A stretch of 64,000 nt of DNA from Carallia brachiata (taxonomy: Eukaryota; Streptophyta; Magnoliopsida; Malpighiales; Rhizophoraceae), in assembly GCA_021464245.1 (NCBI GenBank), contig JADCRB010000124.1:1-64000 (forward strand). The letters run 5' to 3'. The translations under genes and the position numbers were made by a program. This document shows positions 25,469 through 37,700 of this stretch, one piece after another. Position 1 is the stretch's first letter; every line of letters begins with the position of its first letter. A model generated the notes under the pieces. It did no database searches and was not told the origin of the DNA. It saw only the letters and a list, made by a program, of their open reading frames with translations.

Positions 25469-26962
25469 TTTCATTTGGTTATTTCAACAATTGTTTTCAC
25501 ACATCTACTCTATGGGCACATGTTGTTTCCATGGTTTAATCAGCTTGTCGTTGCAGCAAAGATGAAACCGGTAAAAACTAAATTATGAGCATTTTCACAA
25601 ATCATGGATCTAAAACAGAAAGTCATTAAGGACGCTGGTGTAGATATAGATTCTGGGTTTAAGCTTGAGGAAAATTGCAAAAGGTCCATGTAGAATGAAA
25701 AGTAGATATATTGTGAATTCGATTGGAATACAAAAGATACAAATTAAATATTAAAAAATATTTTTTAACAAATTTATCAAACATCCTTATATAATTTATT
25801 TTTTCTGTAAAATTTTTTAAATATTTGTTAATTTTATTTATCTTTTTGAGTAAAATTCATTCATTATCTTACATTATAAAAAATTTATTTTTTTATATTT
25901 TCATTTTAAATAAATTTTATTAATTATATAGTGTAAGATTATAAATAAATTATACTTATAAAAAATATGAGTCAAATTAAAATTTTTTTTAACCAAATAT
26001 GTTTGTAAAGGGAAATTATTTTTTAGCAAACACCGACCACATAGGGTGATATTAAATCATCACAACTAAGCTATTTTTCTGGGAATTTAATTTTGCTACG
26101 CATGCTAGTTCATCATATACAAAAAGATTTTTTAAACAAAGATTAATGGAAACAATGCGTGAGGAGGGTTGAGGATGCTCTTGATCACGTAAATAACTTC
26201 AACCCAATTCATGTTATTTCTTTTGGCAAATTACCAATTATGAATATGCTCTTCAAGTGATTACAGATATTATCAAGCATAGACTACATAAAATAGAATA
26301 TAAGGGTGGTGATTTATAACCCCGTCAAGAAGTATTAGTAGCTTATATTTAAGGGGGACGCAAAGTAATTAGATGGTTATGATATTTTTAATTTCAAGTA
26401 ATGAAGTGTAGGTTGTCCCTTTCACTCAAGCTTATCAAGATTTAAACCTCTAGCCCGCAATCCACAAAGTCAGAAGTTCAATTCCCTAATTAGTTAGATC
26501 ATACGAATAGTATGTTTTTTTTTTTTTCTCTAATTGTGTTGAATGGCTCGCATTGGACAAAAGAAAGATAACACTTATTTATTTCCTAAATTTTTATGAA
26601 TTCTACAATTAAATTTTAAATGTTTCAATTTTTCAATTAAATTTTATATTTTAAATTATTTACAATTAAGCCCTTGTATCGATCAAATTGAGTATAAAAA
26701 TGTATTTGACTGTTAATACTTTTTAGACCTTTTAGTATTAAATATATTTTTAACGGTCAAATTAACAAAAAAGACTTGATTTTAAAAAATTTTAAAAATT
26801 TAAAATTTAATTAAAAAAATAAAATATTTAATATTTAATTATAAAAAATTTTAATTTAAATAAGTATTATCTCATAAAACTGTCGTGCGTAAAAGAGGCG
26901 CGTCTCCCTAAGGCTGCCTCCTAAGTCAAAACGCCCGCGGCAGAGTATATGACCATAGAGAG

Positions 26963-27634
26963 CTTGAAATGGGTACAGGAAAAGGAGGCAAGTAAAATAT
27001 TTTGTGCTGTCCACCACATAGAACTCTTTTTGGTTTTCCCCCGTGCGTTCTACCCTCCCAAAGACCAGTAAAGACTGATAGAACTTTGATTAAAAAAAAA
27101 AAAAGGGAGAGAGAGAGACCTTGATGGATGGATTATATATTATGGATTATAGATAAAAATTTTCTGGCTTATTAGGTAATACATAAGAAATAATGCACGT
27201 TATAACAACCATCGTTTAATAGAAAGCCCGAAGCCGAGTTTTATTTGTACCACACAATCACACATCACGAAACAAAAACAATTAAACGAAGGTCTTCTCT
27301 TCTCACAAAGGAAGCCACTTACATAGTATAGTCAATCATTTTTTAACACCATAATTGCACGCGTCGAATAGGATGACCGGAGAGACGATGAGGACCACTC
27401 CAAGTGCATCACAAGCCTTTATTACGTCACACTCACACTACTGTAGGGCGTGGACTTGTGTAGTGCCACATTCACATCCCCTTTATTCTTCAATTCGATC
27501 TTCTCACACACCATCAAAGTGAAAAAGAGTACATATAAACATGATTGATTCCCCAAACTTTTTCGCATTGCGAAATGGAAAGAGACCCAGAAGACGACAG
27601 ACAGAGAGAACTAGGGACAGGGACAGCCTCCTAG
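26963..27634. other. Intergenic DNA, 3' flank of the aquaporin gene
   Basis: No open frame of interest is present. The right part presumably contains the 3' UTR of the minus-strand aquaporin. An A run followed by GAGAGAGAG lies near 27092-27116. Confidence 0.5.
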
Positions 27635-30600
27635 CTAGCGACGGAAGCTCCTGGGTTGACGAGGTGGATCAACTTCGTCCTCTCTTAACTTCACAGCTGT
27701 ATAGGTAGCAGCGCCTGCCACTGCGCCAAGTGTGGGTGCCACAAGGTAAATCCACACTGATTTGTAATTTCCTGCTGCCACCGCCGGCCCTAACGTCCTC
27801 ACAGGGTTCATGGAGCCACCACTGGATGGCCTGCAATCTCAAAATTGATCATAGTTAAGGCACGAAGCATACATACTTGAAACAAGGGCGGGATAATAAT
27901 AATTCGATATAAATACAGGAAAACAATTAGACAGGGCGAGAAGACACTGACCCCGCAACAAGAATGTTGAGCATAACAGTGGCTCCAACTGCTATTCCTG
28001 CGAGCTCCCCAACCTAGACCGACCAGAATAATAAAAGGTTGTGTGAGAGCATGCCCCCCAAATGCCAATCCCAATCTTATTAATTAGATTGTGGGTGGAT
28101 AGACTTTCAAGGGACAATACATACAAGAAGAAGCACTTACAGCACGAGTGTCAGTGGCAACGGCAGTGACAACAAATAGGAGATTGAAAGTGATAAGGAA
28201 CTCCAGTGCGAAGGCTTGGCCAGTGCTCACAGATGGAACTGTAACGCCGCCAGACATGAAGGGATGGAATACCCCCTTCAATGCAAAGGATGCGCATATG
28301 GAGGCTGACACCTGCGCTGCGACGTATGCTGGCACCTGGACCCAGGGGAAGTGCCTAAGCACCGCAAAGGCAATAGTGAGGGCGGGGTTGAGGTGAGCAC
28401 CTGAGATGTGTCCTGTTGATAGAATTACGATCATCACCGCCAGTCCTGCACATGCCGCATTCCCTATCAGTGACTCTGCTCCATGGTACTTCTGGTTAAC
28501 TATAGGTCCTGCTGTTGCCGCAAATATCAGAATGAAGGTTCCCACAAACTCTGCTCCGAGCTGCATCATGAGGCCATACCATCAGTATATACATTGGCCT
28601 CGCTTTATTATTATTATTATTTTGTTTTAAAAAGGAAAAAAGATAGACTGGCTTAACTCAAAATGGCAATCCCAAATATTAGTTTGTGCCAAAAACTTTT
28701 CAAATGCCAGCTTAATATGTTTTAATCGTGAAAAAAATATAATAGAACATGATCAGAACAGAAGAACAATTTTCAGAAGAATTCCAATACAAGGACGCTG
28801 GAGTGCGAGACGGATGGCGACGCAAGTACATGTCTCAATTACACAAAGTCCTTGTCAGCATGCACGGCATAAGTATTGAAAGAAAAAAATCTAAAAAGTT
28901 AAAAAACTTGCAACTTGCAACTTGCAACTAACAATGCAACCGACCTAACATCTATGTGCACACGGATACTTACGTCGCTCCCGCATTGCATCCCACGCCC
29001 GCCCATGTTACTTTACTGTTTTCAGAAACACAAAATCCAAATTATTATGTTTTTAAGATATTAAAGTTAAAAAGAGAGATGAGGAGATTTCTAATTTAAC
29101 TTATTCATTTTAATAGATATATAATTCATTTATAATTTTATATTGTATTTAAATATGGTTTATCTAAGATAAAATAATTAATAAAATAAATTTGTATAAT
29201 ATAAAATTATGAATTAATTATATTTAAAAAATAAAAATAATATTTAATAGATGCATATCCACTACAAAACACTATTTTGACCGCATCTATATTACAAAAA
29301 ATTATTAATTAAAAAAATCTTTCAAGTATTTTTTTTTTTTAATCTCATGTCCAGATAATAACATTCTGAAGCAATCCAATTGCACCACCCCGCCGATCAT
29401 CTCACACCTACGCCCCAAACCCTCTATTCAGAAATCATTAATTATGAGTCTATATAACACTCATTAATTTCTACATTTGCCGGACGCATTCTTTGTCGTT
29501 AACATGAATAGAAGTCCAACATTTTTCGGTCATTTGTATTTGAAAAATATAATGAGTTTTCTTTAAACTTGACAAAATAAAAACAAATATAATTTTCCCC
29601 GTGAAATTAAAATATGCAGAAAATGCAAAGTGACACCAGTTTTGAGGTGCAAATTGTAAAAGATAATGTTTAATTAAATCAGAGAAACACAGGATTTTTC
29701 AGTTAATTAAAAGAAGAAAGCACTCAACTTCACGCATATGTACATGCGTGTTGTACTATAGAGAGAGAGTGAGAGAAACAGAAGAGACACAAAAGGCGTC
29801 CAAAAAATAAAATTTGTTAGCGAACTAAAAAACAAAAAGGAGAAAGGCCCACCCCACCCCACAACGCCCCCCCCCCCCCCCCCCGGCCCAAATCCCATAT
29901 AACAAGGTAATGTGCAGCGGAGTCGGTGGGATCATTTTCCGCGTTTGTTAAGGGATATTTAGATTAGTTTTTAAGGAGATATATTTATATTTTATTTTAA
30001 AAAAATAGAGAGATTAGTATTTAGTTAATTTTTTTAAATTATTGTTTTATTCTAATTATTTTTTTATATGACATTCTAAAAGCAATTGATTAAAAAATAG
30101 TTCAATATTACTTTTTTTCTACTTTTTGGGCTGCTTTTCAATTTTTAATATTAATAATAATTTATATAGACTAAAATACTCTCAAAAAATATTTATAAAA
30201 AATTTATTATTTTTTTACTTACCGCTTAAATATAATATGCTAGTTGTTACTTAATTTTACCAAAATTTATGTAAACGCAATACTTTCATTTTTTAACAAT
30301 TCTTAAATATCTTTTTAATTCAAATTTTCATTAATATTGATATTTTAAAAAATATTTTAAATATTATATTTTTTATTATCTAGTAAATATTAATATTTTT
30401 TTCTAAAAAATAAAAATTAAGTGAAAATTTTTTAATACTATTTATAAAATATTTATTCTAAAAATAAAAATTATAAAATATGAAGATAATTTTGTTAATA
30501 TAATATATTAATTTAAATTAAATGTTTAAATCAGTCATTTAATTATTCAATAATAACAGAAAGTATAAAGTTAACTAAATACTTTATTAGTATTTTTAGC

Positions 30601-32441
30601 AATCAGCAATAGACAACAATAATCAGCAATCAATAATAATAATTAGCAGTAACAATCAACAATAATAGTATCGACCTGCAAAGCTAAACAGGGCCTTAAT
30701 GAGCTTGGTTAACTCATAGGCAGACAGTGCCCAACGGGCTTTTTGGTTTTTCCGAATTACCTACTATGCGGAACAGGATAATAATTTATGTGAAAATAAG
30801 TATCATATAATGTATATGTACTATACCTATGAACTTTTAAATAACTGTTTCAACGATTTATCATCTTTACTGTATATTTTACTTTGGTTGTTGTATGTCT
30901 TATTTTCAAAAATTAAAAGAACAACAAAACAAAACAACGTCAGGGCTTACGCGACGCCTACACAGGCCACAAAACCCCATGTAGTAATTCTTTTTCCTAA
31001 TATTAAGTAATCATGGGATACTATGAATTTATGTCGATGTGATATGCAATTCTTCTTCGTTCAAAAGAAGGGAAAACATTTATGGCTAAATAAAAAGTTA
31101 TATAAAATTTTCATAATAGAATAATTATTATAATTTATACAATCATAATAATAAAATATGAAATAAAAAAAATAGTGATTTATTTTTATTTCACATTTTA
31201 TTAATATTATTATATAAAATACAATAATTATTTTATTATGGGTACTTGTCGGACTAATTTTTGTCTCTTGTAACGAATCTCCAAGAAGAAATGTAATTCA
31301 TCTTCACTCTATATTTGCAGTTGACCAAGTCATTCGAATAATTTCTTTGTTCCCACTTTTTTATAAAAGAGAAAAATATAGTTTTAGAAAGAGAATATAA
31401 AATCTAAGAGAATTGAAGAATTATTATCTTTCACAATAAAAAAAAATAGAGAGAATATTTTTTTTTTAGTTTTTTTTTTTCCGCGGGGGAGGGTTACAAT
31501 AGAAAAGAGTCGCCAGACCAACTTCACTTGACAAATAGGATTAATTGTAATATTTCAGCCAAAGGAAGGCTTGGGAATCGTAAGGTTGACTTCACTTCTT
31601 CCCGGTAGTATTATATGGAAAGTTCTAAACTGATGTACCATCACCATTAGCACAGATCCACATGGACTGAAAATTGACTCTCTCAAGAAAGAACAAAAAT
31701 TGATCAATCAAATTTTTAGATATATTTTTCAATACAAGATCAAGGGCAAGCGTAGAAGAATATTTTGGAAAGGATACACACAATGTGTCGAAAGAAGAGT
31801 TAATTTTCCGAACAGAGAAAATTAATATTAGTCGGTTTAACATATTGGGCTACAGCAGCGCTTGCCCTCGGCGCTTTGTGACTTGTGCCACTTATTATCT
31901 CAAAAAAAAAAACAAAAACTTGTGTCACTTATTCTCAACAGACAACAGCCAACAGCCAACAGCCAATTTTGAAGACGGAGAAAATCACACTATGTTATAT
32001 TATATATGTATATAGTACATCATCTATCATGTCACGTTAAAGATGATGTTCAAAAACAAATATCACATTAAAGATAGATATATAAAAAATAATTAATATA
32101 GACACATGGACAGAAAACAGCTGCGCGCCATGGCATCATGCTTAGCAATTATTGGACTGGAAACAGGCATTTAGCAAAGAAAAACGGGGAAGATGAAATT
32201 GGATAGAATGAGAGAAGCATACCTTGCGGGTGAGAGAGACGTCCGGTGCGGGGAAATCGGTGAAGCACGTGTGAGGTTGACCCCAGGTTGGAGCGTTTAC
32301 AGGCAAGCACTTGCATCTTGGCATTGACTTGCGATCATATGATAGTGAGTCCACCCTCAGCGACGAGAATAGCGGTCCACCCGGCGTCCCCGGCGTGGCC
32401 GGCGCTGACACCGTTGGCGTCCCTGCCTCGGATTCTGGCAT
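27635..32441 (-). CDS. NIP5;1: NIP5;1-type aquaporin (boric acid channel), 298 aa, 4 coding exons
   Basis: The minus-strand CDS joins 32441-32223, 28560-28141, 28013-27952 and 27830-27635, totalling 897 bp with GT-AG introns and closed phases. The product is a NOD26-like intrinsic protein. Its N-terminus (PGTPGGPL, then PRCKCLPV, then [15 protein letters not shown]) is characteristic of NIP5;1, the plasma-membrane boric acid channel used for root boron uptake. Pore motifs are NPA at residues 131-133 in [11 protein letters not shown] and NPV at 242-244 in GGSMNPVRT. It ends RSFRR, as in Arabidopsis NIP5;1 and NIP6;1. Intron 1 is about 3.66 kb and holds repeats. Arabidopsis NIP5;1 has NPS at the first box while NIP6;1 has NPA, so this protein is mixed at that position; the N-terminus decides for NIP5;1. 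Confidence 0.95.
29867..29884. repeat. Poly-C tract in intron 1 of the aquaporin
   Basis: An uninterrupted run of about 17-18 C lies inside intron 1. Such runs are hard to size by sequencing. Confidence 0.9.
29951..30697. mobile_element. Possible hAT-like MITE in intron 1 of the aquaporin
   Basis: The left end reads TAAGGGATATTTAGATTAG. The right end, reverse-complemented, reads TAAGGCCCTGTTTAGC, giving imperfect terminal inverted repeats about 745 bp apart. The interior is very AT-rich, with an AATCAGCAAT/AACAATAAT-rich tail at 30600-30670. No clean target-site duplication is visible. Confidence 0.3.
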
Positions 32442-32559
32442 TTCTCCCCTTGCTTTTCAAGCTTCTCTTTATATGTATATATGACACAAGGTCGTAGTTT
32501 TTTTTTTTTTTTTTTTGGAGATATGAGGATGATGATTAACTAGGATAGAAGGGGAGATT

Positions 32560-32565
32560 TTACAT
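32560..32565 (-). promoter_or_regulatory. AUG-stop (ATGTAA) element, proximal
   Basis: ATGTAA lies in the predicted leader, 124 nt upstream of the NIP5;1 start codon. AUG followed directly by a stop is the minimal uORF shown in Arabidopsis NIP5;1 to stall ribosomes and trigger mRNA decay when boron is high. Confidence 0.6.
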
Positions 32566-32647
32566 GATTTGAAGTTTTTTATGATGGTTTTGTCACGGCA
32601 CGTTCTTGATCTTGGCCACGATCGGTAAGCTACGTACCTACGGTTCT

Positions 32648-32659
32648 CTACGGCCACAT
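32648..32659 (-). promoter_or_regulatory. Three-codon uORF (Met-Trp-Pro-stop) in the leader
   Basis: ATG TGG CCG TAG lies 218 nt upstream of the start codon, between the two AUGUAA elements. With them, every uORF in this 376-nt leader exon is three codons or shorter. Confidence 0.5.
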
Positions 32660-32745
32660 AATTAATGAAGAACTACTGCTAAGTCTGTCTTTTTTTTTTT
32701 TTTTTTCTTGTAAAGTGGGAGACGAATGCAAATGAGAAACAAAAA

Positions 32746-32751
32746 TTACAT
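32746..32751 (-). promoter_or_regulatory. AUG-stop (ATGTAA) element, distal
   Basis: ATGTAA lies 310 nt upstream of the start codon. As I recall, the functional Arabidopsis NIP5;1 element sits about 312 nt upstream, so the spacing appears conserved. A TATAAAA at 32770-32764 just upstream could instead be a core promoter that would exclude this element from the mRNA. Confidence 0.65.
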
Positions 32752-33165
32752 GCTTTCCAGAGCTTTTATAAAAGTGGCGCTAAGGAATGAGGGAAGCGAA
32801 GCAAGCCAGATTATACACTGCAAATAGATATATAGAAATTAAGCCAGACTATACACTACAATTGGGACTTTCGGAGGCAAAAATGGAGGCCGGGGATTAA
32901 TTGATTAGTCGGAAATGCAAAATCACATACAGGGAACTTTTTAGTAATGGCGTAATCAAAGAAGAGTAAGTGATACTAGAATCCAGACCGGAGAAACATG
33001 AAAGTGATCATAGAATACGGAAATTAATTAGACCAAAAAAAGACTGACCGGAGAGGAAACGGAAGAGCATTAAATTTTGTGGACTAAAGCGGCCGGTGAA
33101 GCAGAGGAAGACACGGAAGAGAGAGTCAGCGATGTTCTTCTCGGGGGTTATAAGTGCCTATTGGG

Positions 33166-33172
33166 TTTTATA
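33166..33172 (-). promoter_or_regulatory. Likely TATA box of NIP5;1
   Basis: The minus strand reads TATAAAA. About 30 bp downstream a CT-rich stretch (CTGACTCTCTCTTCC, around 33130-33110) begins, typical of plant leaders. Confidence 0.45.
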
Positions 33173-33944
33173 ATCAACAGTCAACTGTATCTGTACTAAT
33201 CTAATGGGCGGTGGGATTGGGAGCGAGGGAGAGATGGAGGCAGGCTGGGCAGGTACTTTAATAATCTATTCTAATAATTTTTAAGGTCTTTTGGGGTGGG
33301 GTGGAGAGAGAGACTCTGTGTGTGCGTATATCATATGTACGATCTATACGCTGTAATGTAAAAGCGAAGACATTATTGAATTGAATGAAGAGTATTTTTT
33401 TAAGGATTTGGTTTGGCTACCTGAGACATGGTATTCGAAAAATTATTTTAATAATAAAAATATTATAATTTTTAGCAATAATATTATAATTTTTAATAAT
33501 AAAAAATTAAATAATAAAATTTATTATTAAATATGAATATTATCTCTTAAAATTCATCCCTTATTTTTATTTTTTTGGTACATTCTTTCAAACTAAAAAA
33601 AATCAGTCGCACAAATTTTGCTATTTTTTTAATTACGCAAGAATATTGAGGCCATGTAAGAACAACTTCATTACCATGTCGTGTTGCAAGGAAAAAGTCA
33701 ATGGCCATCCCATCATCGTAACAGCTCTTACTTAATCACTACTATGTTAGAGTGCTTTGGACCTGCGCGGTTCGGCTCCTCACCCACAGCACTATGACTG
33801 TTTGATCTCTTTCATCAGGCGATTCCCGACCATCCAGTGCCGACGTGGGCGCGGTGGACAATAATCTCTACTCAGAGTCACTTGGAAAAGCTCCAACATA
33901 ACCTGTCACCCAATCCTTTCCCCCAAATTAAATAATTCCCCCAG

Positions 33945-33976
33945 CCCCCCCCCCCCTCGGCCCCCCCCCCCCTCCC
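33945..33976. repeat. C-rich homopolymer cluster
   Basis: Two runs of ten or more C are separated by TCGG, followed by further C-rich sequence to about 33990. No gene overlaps it. Run lengths may be unreliable. Confidence 0.85.
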
Positions 33977-34146
33977 CGGCGGTCCGCCCCTCCATGCAAT
34001 AATTCATAATTTCATATATTGAATTAACAAAAGCATCCTCTTCCTTAGCTAACCAACTATATGTATAATACGAACTTATGAAGGTTACCATTTACTTTAT
34101 TTATTTACAGTGAACTTTACAAATGCATCAGTCAGGCCATTAATTG

Positions 34147-34739
34147 AAGGATTATTACCGAAAAATAGTACTATCTTTATATATTTTTTATAACCCTAAC
34201 ATCACTTTTAAAAATTAACAAATTTAATACAGTTTAATTATTTTCTTACAAATTTAATATAACTTTTAATAATTAATAAATCTAATAAATTTTAATTATT
34301 TTCTAACAAATCTAACATACTGTCAGTTAAAAATAACTAGTTAAAATAACTGAATCTCTTAACATACAGATATAACACATTTACATTCAAATCTAGTACA
34401 ATTTAAGACTCCTAAATGTCATACGTACATATGTGTATACTGGAGATTCAATTATTTTTAACTAATAGTGTACTAAATTTATTAAAAAATAATTGAACGT
34501 TAAAATCTAGTACAGTTTAAAACGCTCAAATGTGCATATGTGCATATTAAAGATTCGATTATTTTTAACTGACAGTGTGTTAGATTTATTAAAAAATGAT
34601 TAAATTGTGTTAGATTTATTAATTATTAAAAATTGTGTTAGATTTATAAAAAAAATAATTAAATTATATTAAATTTATTAATTTATAACTGTGATACTAT
34701 ATTTATAAAAAATTATACTATTTTTTGATAATAACCCTT
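34147..34739. mobile_element. Foldback (long inverted repeat) MITE-like element
   Basis: The two halves are imperfect reverse complements along most of the roughly 590 bp. The left end begins AAGGATTATTACCG with AAAAATAGTAC; the right end, reverse-complemented, begins AAGGGTTATTATC with AAAAAATAGTAT. Both arms contain AATAACTAATCGAATCT-like and CACATATGTACG-like words in matching order. There is no coding capacity. A target-site duplication could not be fixed. Confidence 0.7.
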
Positions 34740-37700
34740 AATAGAAACAGGCTTTGTTCTTGAAAAAAAAAAAAAAAAAGAAACAGGCTTTGTTAGAGGT
34801 GGTACCGAGAAAATTATACCGCGAGAGGGCATTATTAATGTGGCGATGGGGTCCACAATCTTTCTTTTATTAACAATTTTGAATTTATTTCTTCTATTTT
34901 TACAATTTTTGCTATAATCTTTATAATTTGTTTAAGGTATATTATATACATAAGTTTTGTAGAATCTTTTCATATGTTTATAAAAACTTAATTCACTGTA
35001 AATAATTTTTTATACAAGGCTCTTTTACTCTAAAACCTTTTCAATCCTTTTCATTTCTTTTCGATTTTGTCTAAGTTCTTTATTAAAATAATTTATAAAC
35101 TTTCTAACCTTTTTAGGGTATGTCATGATTGATTTAATGGCTTAAGATATGTCATACCATAAATTTTTTATTATTTTTTGTTTTAGTTTTAGAGATCTTA
35201 ATTGATTATACAACTAATTTTGTATACGTGGATTTCTTATTTTAGATGGATTGGATCTTTTAAAGTTTTTTCAATTTTTTTGATATTTCTTTAAATTTGT
35301 CTACAAATTGTAAGTTCATTGTATTATTTTATCTATATTTTGTTCACTAATTAAATCTAATGAGACTAAATATTCTCCAAATTTTTTAATCATCGTCATA
35401 TTATACGTAATGGTGTCTTTTTATAATTCTTATGATAAAGTGGGTAATATTTATAATTTTACTAACTTTTTTTTTGTCTTATAGTGTTTTGTCTTTTAAT
35501 TATGTTTATGTTTATTAGTTTATAATTCTCGGCATATAGAACTTTTCTGAATGCAAGTAATGCCTTTTAATTAAGGGTATCATACAAAAGCATGCCCTCG
35601 ACCTCGTCGACTATCATGTTTGTACATTTTAACTTTTGCTTTTTGACATGTACAAAATCAATTCCGAATCGTAGTATCAAAACTCCAATCGGCCGGGTTC
35701 CACTCGAAAGCTGTTCACAATTTCATATTCCTTGACAGGTACTGTTTGCTTTTTCTAAGTAACCAGGCAGAATCTTCCAGCACCTACAACCTTAGGCTTC
35801 CTACCCCACTTTCTTTTTGGCACTCCCACACGTTTTGATAAGAAGTTGGGTTGGGCAGTGGCTCTACCTTGGTTCTTTCCTCTGTTGTACTTTCATATCA
35901 ATATTCCTTCCCCACACATAACCTGGCCAGAAAGATTATTATAACCAACTGATTGAAATTAACGATCCCAAGCCTCAAATATGGAGTTTTAACACCAATT
36001 CAGCTGGCAAATGTCGCTCAACAGATATGCAGTTTGGCATGCACATCCAACAAATTTTCTTTCTTTTACATTTTTTCTGAATTTTTGGGATTTGGGTGGT
36101 TTGGGGGTGGGTGGGAGAGAGGGGGTCATAGTGCAGATCACAAAACATCATCTACACATCAATTATCAAGCCCCTTGGTCCGGACTCTTTAAATTGAGGT
36201 TGAATCTCGTGATAAAGGTACACAACTAACCTATTTTGCAATGGTTATCTAAGCGTTTGAAAATTCTGAGTTGTACGTCAAGTTTTGCCCTTTTCATCTA
36301 ATCACAAACTTTGGTTTGTAGCAAACAAATCATTTTCTTGTAAAAATTAAATAAGCAAGACATTCAGATCATATTTTTTATATTAATTTCTTCATGATTC
36401 GTTGACATTCAATGTCGGTCATTCATTTTTTATAACAATTAAGCATCTTGACTGAAATAAAAATATCTGTTTGGCCATCCAGATAGGATATCCAAAATAA
36501 TTATAACTTTAAAAATTTATATTAGAGATTTTAAATTCTAATTTTTTATAAAAAAAAAGGGTTTGAATTTTAAAAGTTTTTATGAAATTTTCAAGAAATT
36601 AAAAAAAATGAGGAAAACAATAATTATTTCCTTGGCGAGCAATGCCGGAAAAGAAACGTAAAAACAGTCGGGTAGACTAAAAAAAAATATAACAATATAC
36701 AGGGTTCGCCGCAGCCACGACGCTAGACAGCCATCAATATATTGTATCTGTTGAAAATTATAATAAATAAACGCCCAATTAAAACCTCAGGCCGATGCGA
36801 AAGTCACGTATTTCTAGAACTATTCCTATTCAACGGGCATACCATAACCCAATATATATATTGTACACAAAAGATCTAAATTATGGTGTCTTTTGATAAA
36901 TAGTAGATTAACAGAAATTAAGGGTTGAGTTGTTTATAATGTAATTATCAGTTAAGATTATTTGCATCTAATTTTTGTGTCAAATTTCTTGCGGCTCCAT
37001 AACAAAATTAAAAAAATCTGATGTTCTCCCTAGGAAATACATTAATGAAATTATGTAAATATTAGAATATTAACTTGATAACTAACCAATGTCAAAAAAA
37101 AAAAAAAAACTTGATAACTAACCGCCGAATACCAAAGTAATTACCAATGCCCAGAGAAATGTTACTGTCAATGCCATGCCTACATTAGGTGCTAGCTGGC
37201 CACTCACCTACAAATGTTCGTATCATAGAGTCCAGTGCGGCCAGCCCATCAATTGTCACGATGTTGGCACAAATCTCCTTGCGATCATATCGATAAATGG
37301 AGAACGATGTATGAAATTCTTTGTAAGAGCATAGAGCTGATTGTAATAATAATAATTTAATAAATATTTTAAATATCAAACTCAAAAGAATAAGAATTAA
37401 TTATAATTTATATTATTATAAAAAAAATTATATTTTAATAATTATAAAAAATAAATAAATATTATTAAATTAATTAAATTAAATAATTAAATAAAATTAA
37501 TGACACTTTATAGACTAATCAAGAATAAAAGTACTAGAGTTATGAGTTTTCACCTAGAAGAGATTTAACTATATGAAATTTTGTAGACAAAAAATTTGAA
37601 TGTCAAATTCTTCTTAATTAACTAGTGTTCTTTGTCAAACAACCTTAACTATATTAAATCTAATTGTGATTTTCTCTCGAACTCACACAAATTACATTAA

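Larger units (their letters stand above)
22547..26962 (+). repeat. Tandem duplication, copy 2 (4,416 bp)
   Basis: This is a direct repeat of 18121-22539. After its final GACCATAGAGAG the sequence continues CTTGAAATGGG, which is unrelated to what follows copy 1. It holds a second broken antisense relic (24243-22618, minus strand), a second LTR (24422 to about 25038) and a second 52-codon ORF (25310-25468). Compared with copy 1 it has a 4-bp AGGA insertion near 24690 and many homopolymer-length differences. Confidence 0.97.
32442..33140 (-). promoter_or_regulatory. NIP5;1 5' leader with probable intron and uORFs
   Basis: A TATAAAA box on the minus strand (33172-33166) would place the transcript start near 33135-33140. 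A donor CTCCG|GTCAGT at 33049/33048 and an acceptor TATTTGCAG at 32818 suggest a 231-bp 5' UTR intron. The spliced leader would then be about 460 nt. It carries two AUGUAA elements and a 3-codon uORF (separate entries). A 19-codon uORF would also span the intron if this splicing is right. Transcript start and intron are predictions from consensus only. Confidence 0.5.
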
